NCBI GenBank assembly: GCA_033816765.1
Contig: CM066290.1
Location: 3,162,001-3,226,000 of the forward strand
Source: Nothopassalora personata
Taxonomy: Eukaryota > Ascomycota > Dothideomycetes > Mycosphaerellales > Mycosphaerellaceae
DNA: 64,000 nt
Reading direction: 5' to 3'
Shown: positions 1 through 8,689 of the stretch, in pieces
Layout: every line of letters starts with the position of its first letter
Numbering within the stretch: position 1 is the stretch's first letter
Program-made: the position numbers and the translations under genes
The notes under the pieces: generated by a model
Told to the model about the DNA's origin: nothing
Database searches by the model: none
The model's input: only the letters and a program-made list of their open reading frames with translations

Positions 1-1725
1 GTCCGCAACAAGGTCTTTAAGTGCCACGAATGCCGCTCGTCCAAGCCTTCGCAGACCCAATACCCAGGCCTGCTGAAGCCCCTGCCTATTCCTTTTGAGT
101 TATGGGACGAGATTGCTATGGACTTCGTAGTGGGACTGCCAGAGAGCACCGACTGCAATGGCGTCACATACACTAACGCTCTCACAATCACGGATCGCAC
201 AGGCAAAGGTTGTCACATGATCCCCGTCAAGGAGATGACGGCTGAGTACATCGCCGAAGTCTTCGTGCGAGACTACTACCGCCTGCATGGTGCGCCGCTA
301 TCCATTGTCACCGATCGAGGGAGCCAGTGGCTGTCAGCTTTCTGGCAGCGCTTCTGCGAACTAGTCGGCATAGACCACAAGCTGTCTACAGCCTTCCACC
401 CTGAGACGGATGGGCAGTCTGAGAACACTAACAAGGAAATGGAGAAGTATCTCCGCGTCTTTATCGACTACGCACAAGGAGATTGGGTGCAGTGGCTACC
501 CCTTGCGGAGTTTGCGAAGAACAACCACGCTACTGAAGCCACTGGTGTGTCGCCTTTCTTCGCTGAGCGAGGCCGCAATCCTCGCACAGGTAACTTTAAC
601 GGCGATACACTGCCTAAGCGCCTCATGCCGACCAAGCAACGTCTGAGCGCTGAGGGAGCAGAGCGGTTCGCCCAGCAAATGAAGGACCTCCACGCACATC
701 TCCATGAATGCTTGCGTTACGACCAAGCCCTGCAAGCTGATAATGCCAACATGCACCGCACGGTGCCGCCACGATACGAGCCAGGCGACCATGTCTACAT
801 CAACACCAAGAACTGGAAGTCATCACGCCCAGCGAAGAAGCTCGACGTCAAGTGGTTTGGACCAGTGACTGTCACTACCGCACTCGGTGAGAATGCTTAC
901 AGTGTTGCCCTTCCAGATAAGATCCGCGTACACAACTCTTTCCACTCAAATCTCCTCAGACTCGCAGATCCGGAAGATGATGCGAGGCCGCCACCGATCG
1001 AAGTCACGGACGAGACCGGCAACACGTTCAAGACCTGGGAGGTTGAGCGTATCCTGGACTCCAAACCGAAGGGCAGAGGCATTACCATGCTAGTGAAATG
1101 GAAAGGTTACTTGGACAGTGAGTCTACTTGGGAGCCCGCGAGCGTAGTGTGCAAAGATGCACCGAAGGCAGTCGCAGACTTCAAGCATAACAACCCAACC
1201 AAGTCCATACCGGTCAACTTTCATCCGCCACCTGGTTGGATCCCAAATGAAACGTTGCGCGATATGAGACCTGAAGCAGATGTACACATTATGGATCTGG
1301 CACCTCAGGTAACCACAGTAGCACGACCGCCCTCTGTCGGCACCGGTGCTGTGGCTCTTCCTGTTGGTGACCACACGCCTTCTAATGTTGCTGTGGGCAA
1401 TAGCGAAGGGGTTTCGGTGCCTGCTTCTAATGCAACGACGGATACAACGTCGACGGACGAAGCAATCGAGGCCGCTCAGATGGAGCTGCTTGATGAAACG
1501 GATGGTATGGAGGATGATGAAGCCTTCGCATATGCACTAAGGAAGATTCAAGGTCACACGCTTCGAGACGAAGGTGTTTTGAGGGGGGGGTGGTGTCACG
1601 GCCGCTCCGCAAGTGAAGGATTTGGGATGGATCACGTGACCTCAGAGCACGTGACCAGGATGACTCAGCCCGGCCCGAAGCCGACCCGCGACACCTCGGC
1701 CCTTAAGTATAGGCCTCGACCTTAG
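1..1725 (+). CDS. Retrotransposon polyprotein, integrase and chromodomain part (5' partial)
   Basis: The frame is open from base 1, so this is the C-terminal part of a gag-pol polyprotein. It begins with the last CxxC pair of the integrase zinc-binding HHCC motif (CHEC near base 24). The catalytic core follows: Asp in MDFVVGLP, Asp in VTDRGSQW, and Glu in GQSEN exactly 35 residues later, the DD35E signature. A chromodomain at about 1,030-1,200 (WEVERILDS, LVKWKGY, STWEP) marks a chromovirus; such domains are known to steer integration toward modified histones. A low-complexity tail of about 170 residues follows, and the stop lies inside the 3' LTR. No frameshift or internal stop is seen. The function is integration of the cDNA into nuclear DNA. 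Confidence 0.95.
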   Translation, partial: VRNKVFKCHECRSSKPSQTQYPGLLKPLPIPFELWDEIAMDFVVGLPESTDCNGVTYTNALTITDRTGKGCHMIPVKEMTAEYIAEVFVRDYYRLHGAPLSIVTDRGSQWLSAFWQRFCELVGIDHKLSTAFHPETDGQSENTNKEMEKYLRVFIDYAQGDWVQWLPLAEFAKNNHATEATGVSPFFAERGRNPRTGNFNGDTLPKRLMPTKQRLSAEGAERFAQQMKDLHAHLHECLRYDQALQADNANMHRTVPPRYEPGDHVYINTKNWKSSRPAKKLDVKWFGPVTVTTALGENAYSVALPDKIRVHNSFHSNLLRLADPEDDARPPPIEVTDETGNTFKTWEVERILDSKPKGRGITMLVKWKGYLDSESTWEPASVVCKDAPKAVADFKHNNPTKSIPVNFHPPPGWIPNETLRDMRPEADVHIMDLAPQVTTVARPPSVGTGAVALPVGDHTPSNVAVGNSEGVSVPASNATTDTTSTDEAIEAAQMELLDETDGMEDDEAFAYALRKIQGHTLRDEGVLRGGWCHGRSASEGFGMDHVTSEHVTRMTQPGPKPTRDTSALKYRPRP

Positions 1726-1799
1726 AACCTACTTCTCTCTTTAGCTATCGACTTTGTTAATACTACACCCCTGCACTCTCGCACTGTAGCCTCGTGACA
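1594..1799 (+). repeat. 3' LTR of element E (206 bp)
   Basis: The LTR starts TGTCACGGCC and ends CTCGTGACA, giving TG...CA ends with a TGTCAC/GTGACA inverted repeat. A guanine-rich polypurine tract (GAGGGGGGGG) sits just before it, as expected for plus-strand priming. A TATA-like AAGTATAG lies near 1,706. The flanking base composition changes abruptly at 1,800. The 5' LTR is outside the window, so LTR identity and age cannot be measured here. Confidence 0.9.
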
Positions 1800-1990
1800 G
1801 GATTTTAGCGTCTAGTAGTAGTCGTAGTCGATAGTTAACTAGTCCTACGACTTTATCGATTAAAAATAGTTCGACCTTAACGTAATCCAATTTCTTAGTC
1901 TATCTTCTCATTCTTAAGTTCTTAGTAAGGAGATAGACCTTATCCCCCTCTTTAAGTAGAGGTGCTATTTTTCTTATGTCCTACCGTTAT
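1800..1990 (-). pseudogene. Element C fragment: end of integrase region, RIPed
   Basis: Read on the minus strand, this piece encodes a gypsy post-integrase segment (GDKVYLLTKNLR, then KLDYVKVE and NYxLRL) with TAG codons where CAG or TGG is expected. It is cut on the left by element E and on the right by element A. It continues the C pol that resumes at 8,690 after A. CpA is almost absent. The remaining 3' end and 3' LTR of C must lie left of the window, beyond E. Confidence 0.75.
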
Positions 1991-2187
1991 TATAAGGGGC
2001 AGCCTAGTAGCTAACCCCTATATGTGGCCTTGTATATAACATGCGGTCGCGACCGGCTACTAAGCCGCACGTAACACGTATAAGTACACCTTACGACGCG
2101 CGATGCGTCTTAAACAAAAGGTAAGAATTAGTTTATCTACGACTAGCAGGTCGTAGGCGTACTATACATTGCGACATCCCCTTAATA
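1991..2187 (+). repeat. 5' LTR of element A (197 bp)
   Basis: It starts TATAAGGGG (TGTAAGGGG before RIP) and ends CCCCTTAATA (CCCCTTAACA before RIP). It matches the 3' LTR at 8,488-8,684 apart from scattered C/T and G/A differences. The internal region begins with GTTCTAATTC, the presumed primer-binding zone. Confidence 0.9.
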
Positions 2188-2299
2188 GTTCTAATTCTTC
2201 TCTTCGTTACAATCCATACACGCTATAGAGTCCGAACGCGACGATAGCAGCGCTACGCCTACGGCTCCCCTAAGCCCTAGGGCCTAGCAATAAGCGAGG

Positions 2300-3340
2300 C
2301 GTGCAGCCTTAGTCGTAAGGAGGGATGCCCTTCGGGTAGAGGTTAAGGAGAAGGAGATATAGAGGGAGATTAAACAGTTAGAGATCTTACGGGACGTAAG
2401 CATACCGCCGGCGGACCCTTAGGGCGAATCCGGCGGAGAACTATCCCCTACTCCCCCTCCACCTCCTCTATCTATAGTAACTAACGATAATATCGTAGCT
2501 CGAGGCGCGGTCGTATCGTATACGACACGTTTACGTCTTAAAGAACCTACGCCTTTTAGAGGGGACTCGATTAAGAAAGCACGGGTATTCCTAAGGGAGC
2601 TCTCTCTTATCTTTACCCTCTTAGGCGGCACGTATGCGACGAACGAGTTAAAGGTCCTATATAGGGTTATGTACCTAAGCGGAGAGGTAAGTGAGCGATA
2701 GTACGCTAACTATAGCGTCCTTAACCTTAAAGGGTATATATACTAGGACTTTAAGGAGTTCTATCGAGACGCATACGGTAATCCTGAAAACCGCGTGCTT
2801 AACGTAATATTAGAGTATAAGGCGGTAAAACAGAAGGACAACTAGATAGTGCGTTAGTTTACGACTAAGCTAGATGTTATAGAGGATCAGTTAGGGGACT
2901 ATACGGAGGCGTAACGCGTGCGACATATACTCGCTAAGCTTACGCCTAGCCTACGGTCCGCAATCGTTAAGTTTTATAACATCCTAACAACTAGAGAGGA
3001 ACTAGTAATCCTAGCTTTGCGTATTAAAAGCACGGAGCGTAGTAGCGGAGGGCACGACCGCGGGTAGTATAGTCGCCGTAGGCGAGAGACTAAGGGCGAC
3101 TAAGGGCGAAGCGATCGTAGCTCGAAGCAGTAGAAGTATAGTTAGGCGTCGCGCGACCCGGGTACGAGTTACTAGCGGGACGCCGGCGGATCGTCTATAA
3201 CCTTCGATAGGACTAAAGCGGAGTACTATAGATGCTATAAGAAGGGTTACATTAAGACAGATTGCCCGAATAGGCACCTATAGAAGGACCGTAGCGCGTA
3301 AGCGGTTCGTAGGGTAGACGCTACGAAGGCTCTAACTAAG
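2300..3340 (+). pseudogene. Element A gag remnant, RIPed
   Basis: An open frame broken by TAG stops runs from about 2,300 and carries gag-like sequence (TYATNELKVLYRVMYLSGE near 2,625-2,690). A retroviral-type zinc knuckle lies at about 3,224-3,270. The CX2CX4HX4C pattern is recognisable, but the first Cys and the His are both Tyr codons, as expected from TGC-to-TAC and CAC-to-TAC. The start codon is uncertain. The same region is present on the minus strand in B. Confidence 0.75.
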
Positions 3341-3347
3341 AAGGGCA

Positions 3348-3540
3348 GCGACTAGGGAAAAGGTAGAGGACTAGAAGTAGGTCGCTCCTAAGTCCGAGTT
3401 TTCCTAAAGTCGACCCCTTAAGGCGAGTAGATATGTGTCTATCGTAGCGACTAGGGAAAAGGTAGAGGACTATAAGTAGGTCGCTCCTAAGTCCGAGTTT
3501 TCCTAAAGTCGACCCCTTAAGGCGAGTAGATGCGTGTCTA
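3348..3540 (+). repeat. 99-bp-period direct duplication at the gag-pol junction of A
   Basis: Two 94-bp near-identical units (3,348-3,441 and 3,447-3,540) are offset by exactly 99 bp, or 33 codons, so the duplication keeps frame. The same pair with the same period occurs in element B (19,968 and 20,067), so it is a property of the family and not a local accident. Confidence 0.9.
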
Positions 3541-3559
3541 GCGCGTTACTTGCGAGGCG

Positions 3560-6500
3560 TAGTCGAGACTCGTAAGGGCTTTCGCGAGGCTACGTTTCTC
3601 CTAGATAACTATACGGATCTTAGCCTAGTGTCGTATAAGTATATACTCCGACATTAAATGCAACCTATTAATAGGGTAAGGCTACCGAAGTTAGAGTCGT
3701 ATACGCATAACCTAGGGTATTACTACGGCGCCTTTACGGTTCGGCTGCGACTCGCTAATAACGCGGGAGTAGAGCGCGTAAGTAACGCTATCTACTACGC
3801 GGTGCCTATAGGTAGGCTATTAGTAATTTTAGGTAGACCCTAGCGGTATCGTAATCGGATAGTAAAGGCCGATAAGGATAACTAGTAGTACTACGGTGTA
3901 GAGACGCCTACGGTTTAGTAGCGTAACGTACGCGAGTTCCTTAAGGATCTCGAGAGCTTAAAGCAGGTTTATACGATAAGTGTTCGGGCTATTACTATAG
4001 CAGTACCTAAAGGAGAGGGCCCCTCGTAGCCTAAAGAATTTATAGACTTCCGAGATATATACGCACCTAATAAGTAGGCGAAGCGTAAGATGCCCGACGG
4101 GGTTAAGCATACGATTAATTTCGTTAAAGGAAAGAAACCCCCTTTTAAGCCGCTATACTACTAGTCCTTAACTAAGTTAGAGGCCTTAAAGGAGTACCTT
4201 ACGTAAGCAATAGAGAAGGGGTAGATTAGGCGGTACGTAAGCGAGGCAGGTGCGCCTATCCTATTCGTACTAAAGAAGAATAGCACTCTTAGGCTCTATG
4301 TTAATTATAGAGGCCTAAATAAGATTATAGTAAAGAACCGATACCCCCTACCCCTAATTAGCGAGACGCTAGATAGGCTATTAGGTTCTAGGTTCTTTAC
4401 TACAATCGATTTAAAGGACGCCTACTATCGTATCCCTATTAAGCGAGGCGATAAGTAGAAGACTACGTTTCGTACGCGATACGGACACTACGAGTACCTA
4501 GTAATGCCGTTTAGGTTAACTAACGCACCGGTAACCTTTTAAGGGTATATTAACAAGGCACTAACCGGCTTAGTTAATAACATTTACGTAGTCTACCTAG
4601 ATAATATCCTTATCTATAGCGAGACGCGTAAGGCACACGTGCGAGCCGTACGCGCGGTGCTAGAGAGGCTACGAAAGTTTACCCTATTCGTAAACCCTAA
4701 GAAGTGTTACTTCTTCTAGGAGAGTGTAGAGTTCCTTAGGTTTGTCGTAAGCGCCGTAGGCGTGTCGATAGATAGGAGTAGGGTAGCCGCTATCGAGGAA
4801 TAGCCTACATCTACGACCTTTTATAAGGTCCAGTCCTTCCTTAGGTTTTACAACTTCTACCGGCGTTTTATAGAAGGATACTTAAGGGTCTACAAGCCCC
4901 TAACGGACCTACTAAAGGGATCTAAGGACGGTAAGAAGCACGGCCCTCTTACGTAGACCTTAAGCGAAGAGTAGGCGTTTCGATAGCTTAAGGCCGGATT
5001 CTTAGGTGCACTAATACTTAGGCACTTCGATCCTACGCTACGTACGCGAGTCGAGACGGATGCCTTAGGTTTCGCGATCGTAGGTATTATATCCTAATTG
5101 TTTAGTACTAAGTAGCATCCTATCGCGTTCTATTTACGTAAGATAATACTAGCTAAGTGTAACTACGAGACGCACGATTAGGAGCTACTTACAGTAGTTA
5201 AGGCTTTTAAGCATTAGAGGCTATACTTAGAGGGCGCTACGCATACGGTACGAGTACTAGTCGACTACGCTAACCTATAGGGCTTTATAATAGTAAAGCA
5301 GCTAAATAGGCGGTAAGCTCGATAGGCTACGTTCCTATAGTCTTTTAATTTTATAGTAGAGTATCGGCCGGGTAAGACTAACCTAGCCGACGCGCCTTCG
5401 AGACGTAGTAACTAGGTAGCTATAATGTAACAAACTTCGAACTTGCTACCTACCTTATAAAGTAAGCTATCTTTCTAGAAGGAGTCTCTAGAAGGGATAA
5501 GCGAGCCGACGGTGAAGCGCGTACTTACTACCTACGAGGCGATGTAGGGCGATATAGGCGCGGCGATAGCAGTACGGAGAGGTAACCTTCCCTATTAAGA
5601 TAAGCCGTCTTTACTAGTAGCAGTATACGCTGTAGTAATATAGGGTTAAGCTTATAGCTCAACGGGTAAGTTAATCCTACTCTTAATGAAGATTGCGTAG
5701 TAGTAAGACGACTAGTATGTCGCATACTTAGCGTAGGCGCTAAGCGCGAGGGACGCTAAGGGATAGTATATAAAGGATAACCTTATGTACTACGGAGACG
5801 CGATCGTAGTACCTAGGGATTACGTAATTAGGTCGTATCTAATTCGTATACACTACGACGACGTCCTCGCGGGTTACTTTAGAAGGACTAAGACTAAAGA
5901 GCTGTTACGACGTAATTATTAGTAGGACTCACTTAGCACGGACGTAAAACAATACGTCTAAGCCTATAGAACCTACTAGGGTTCGAAGGCGAGGCGCTAT
6001 CGACCCTACGGCGAGCTACAACCGCTTCCTAGACCGGAGCGACCGTAGTAGGAAATCACTATAGATTTTATTACGGACCTACCTCTAAGCACGCGAGCCG
6101 GTTACGTGTATAATGCGATCCTAGTAATAGTCGATCGCTACTTAAAAATGAGCTTATATATCCCGACGACGAAGACTTACATAGCCGTAGAGCTTACGAG
6201 GCTCCTACGAGACAAAGTCGTGCGACACTATAGTGTCCCGTTAGGCATAGTAAGCGACCGAGGTCCGGTCTTTACTAGTTAGTTTTAGAGTAACTTCTAC
6301 TTCGAAGCGCGTGTAAAGCGTAAGCTATCTACGGCCTTTTACCCTTAGACTAACGGCTAAACTAAGAGGGTAAACTAAACCCTCGAACAATACCTTCGTT
6401 ATTACTATAGTAACAATTAAACTAAGTAGGCTAAGTAGCTTACAGTTACTAAATTCGTAGCTAATAACAGCATCTACCTAATACTACGGATAAGTCCGTT

Positions 6501-7113
6501 CGAAATAGCGTACGGTTAGCGACCTAAGATTACCCCTACACTAACTAGATCTCAAGACGAGACCTAGGGGGGGGAAGTACTAGTAGCGGTAATAGCTACG
6601 AGTCGCATGCGAAAACTACGCGCTACACTCGAGGAGCGATAGAAGGCTACAGTAGAAAGCTAGGCTCGCTACTATAACAAGACCTACTAAGCTAAGACCT
6701 ACCGCGTAGGTAACTTAGTCCTATTATTAACGAAGAACCTTAAGTTAGTAGTGCTAAAGAAGAAGATAGGTCCGAAGTTTATCGGCCTATACCGCATTAC
6801 GGACGCTATCGGTTCGTAGGCGTACCGCCTAGCGCTACTAGCCGACTTAAGGCTCTATAACGTCTTCTATGTCTCTCTCCTCGAGCCGTATATCGGTAGC
6901 GATAAGGATGGACCTGTACCCCCTCTAGCTAATAAGGACGGAGAGTATAAGGTAGAGGTAGTACTAGATAGGCGTAAGCGTAAGGGTAAGCTATAGTATC
7001 TAGTCTAGTAGAAGGACTAGCTAGAGGAGTACAATAGCTAGGAACCGGCGGAGGGCCTCGCGAATGCGGATCGTATAGTAGCCGACTATAAGGCGTTAAG
7101 GAGAAGTAAATAA
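3560..7113 (+). pseudogene. Element A pol remnant: PR-RT-RNaseH-IN-chromodomain
   Basis: Recognisable blocks in order: a protease-region segment (3,658-3,843); reverse transcriptase (LYVNYRGLN at about 4,290, RFFTTIDLKDAYYRIP at about 4,390, catalytic box YLDN at 4,594-4,605 in place of YLDD); RNase H (about 5,000-5,400); integrase (SDRGPVFTS at about 6,247, then LSTAFYP and TNG); a GPY/F-like segment (PKFIGLYRI at about 6,775); and a chromodomain (EYKVEVVLDRR at about 6,940, then EEYNS and EPAEGLA). TAG and TAA interrupt it throughout. The terminal stop is at 7,111-7,113. The D-to-N change in the RT active site fits a TpG-to-TpA RIP event. Confidence 0.88.
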
Positions 7114-7129
7114 GACTAGTACTAGAGTA

Positions 7130-8480
7130 TAAACAAAACTTTTCTTAACTATAAACAAAATAAAAGCTAAAGAGTAGCGCGCCTACTAGGGGCTACGTAG
7201 AGTAGTAGTAGGCGAGGAGCCCGCGAGCAGCGTGTAAGGCGAGCGCCTCAGTTGTCGTTACGTAGTAACTTAGGTAAGAATGCCTAGTCGGCGGCGGTAG
7301 TATCGATGTTCTACGCCTATAGGAACTGGGACTACGTTTAGTAGGGTACACGTAGGCGAGGAACATACGACTTACGGCGCGGCCGAGTTTGAACAGCCTA
7401 TTAAGGGCGCGGTTCTACTCCTACTAGAGCGCGAGGGCTTCGGCGGCGGGGGCGGCGGTAGTAGTAGCGGCGGCGGCGGAGGCACGCATGCGGGTCTCCC
7501 TAGCACGCTTATGCTTATAGGCATTAAACTGCCTAATAGCCTATAGGAAGGGTTAGCCGAAGCATAGGGGACGTACTAGAGCCCTCCCCCGCGAGTAGTA
7601 GTCGACTCGTACGAGCGAAGTAGCGACTTACCTCCTTAATGTCGTTACCTAGCTAGGCACATAGGCGGATCTACTCTACTAGCTCCTACTACTAGAGGTC
7701 TATAGGCGCCTAGCCTATTATAGCCGTAAGGAAGTCGCGCTAGGACCGCGCGGCGCGTAGGCGGCTTACTAGCGAGGCGATAGCGTAGCTAGTGTTAGGT
7801 ACGTAGCTATGTTTACTACGCCTACAGCGGCTACACTTCTTTAGGAGCTCGCCGGTAGTAACACTATTATAGTCATCGGCCTCGTCTAGTAAGTGGTTAG
7901 TATACGAATCGTAGGCGACACGTATGGAGACTTACCCCTAACGAAGTACGGGAGGCACCGTATATACATGTTAATTCTCTACGAGAGCTTAGTAGCTAGC
8001 GAGGGCGTTAGTAGCTACGAGGGTAATACTAGTCGCTTACGACTACTAGGCGTTCTAGGGGCGTCGCGCACTAGAGCCGCCTAGCGGCGCTCGTCTTCTA
8101 CGGCGCTAGTAATACTATCGCTACTAGTACTACTAGAGGAGGCGGAGCGGCTAGAGAATAGCGGCGAGGAGGGCACGGTAGACATAATGATAATAATGAT
8201 GCTAGCGAGGCGCTTACGATAATAGTGCGGTACGGGTGCGTAGTAGTAGTGTAGCGAAGGTAATAAGCTAGGGAGCGTGCTAAGAAAGGGCTAGGTTAGG
8301 CTAGAGTTTTATGCCCCTTAACTAGCTACGTCGGTATAGTAACTAAGCCTTACTTACCTACACCTATATAACGACACGCACGCAACCTATATATAGGCCG
8401 CATAGCAACTATAGTTCTAGAAGTACATAGGAGCCTCTACGTAGTAACTAGCGAGCTAAGGACAGCTCGTACGGGAGGGG
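7130..8480 (-). pseudogene. Element A segment between pol and 3' LTR, coding-like on the opposite strand
   Basis: About 1.35 kb separate the pol stop from the polypurine tract and 3' LTR. On the minus strand, an ATG at 8,185-8,183 opens a Ser-rich frame (MSTVPSSPLFSSRSAS), and further on come a Cys-rich basic stretch (LLKKCSRYRRSKH) and an Ala-rich run from GCC repeats near 7,440-7,495. Stops in these frames are almost all TAG, as RIP would produce. The frames do not join into one reading without a splice or shift, so I cannot give a gene model. B carries the same segment. I recognise no family; an antisense accessory ORF is a hypothesis. Confidence 0.4.
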
Positions 8481-8487
8481 AGGCAAT

Positions 8488-8684
8488 TGTAAGGGGTAGC
8501 CTAGTAGCTAACCCCTACATGTAGCCTTATATGTAATATGCGGTCGCGACCGGCTACTAAGCCGCACGTAACACGTATAAGTACACCTTACGACGCGCGA
8601 TACGTCTTAAACAAAAGGCAAGAATTAGTTCATCTACGACTAGCAGGTCGTAGGCGTGCTATACATTACGACATCCCCTTAATA
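8488..8684 (+). repeat. 3' LTR of element A (197 bp)
   Basis: It starts TGTAAGGGG with the TG intact, ends CCCCTTAATA, and is preceded by a polypurine tract (GGGAGGGGAGG at 8,473-8,483). The target duplication GTTAT follows at 8,685-8,689. Confidence 0.9.
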
Positions 8685-8689
8685 GTTAT

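Larger units (their letters stand above)
1..1799 (+). mobile_element. Element E: 3' part of an un-RIPed Ty3/gypsy chromovirus
   Basis: This is the right-hand part of a Ty3/gypsy LTR retrotransposon. It holds the integrase second half, a chromodomain and a complete 3' LTR; the rest lies left of the window. Normal CA and TG dinucleotides and one unbroken reading frame contrast sharply with the RIP-scarred DNA starting at 1,800. Just past its end, 1,800-1,990 reads on the minus strand as the C-terminal part of another element's integrase, so E interrupted element C. The left target-site duplication lies outside the window and cannot be checked. Intact coding suggests a young, possibly recently active copy. 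Confidence 0.93.
1991..8684 (+). mobile_element. Element A: complete RIPed Ty3/gypsy chromovirus, 6,694 bp
   Basis: Two 197-bp LTRs bound this element, and a 5-bp target duplication GTTAT flanks it (1,986-1,990 and 8,685-8,689). The order is LTR, gag with zinc knuckle, protease, reverse transcriptase, RNase H, integrase, GPY/F-like region, chromodomain, a 1.4-kb non-pol segment, then LTR. All frames are broken by TAG/TAA at sites expected from CpA-to-TpA change, so it cannot code for active protein. Every difference I see between its two LTRs is a transition at CA/TG. It is the same family as element B (14,046-21,505), inserted in the opposite orientation. Confidence 0.93.

Noticed and set aside
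3658..3843. Small intact ORFs within the RIPed elements, also 19,050-19,241 and 19,665-19,850
   Set aside because: They are surviving pieces of larger pol frames and not independent genes.
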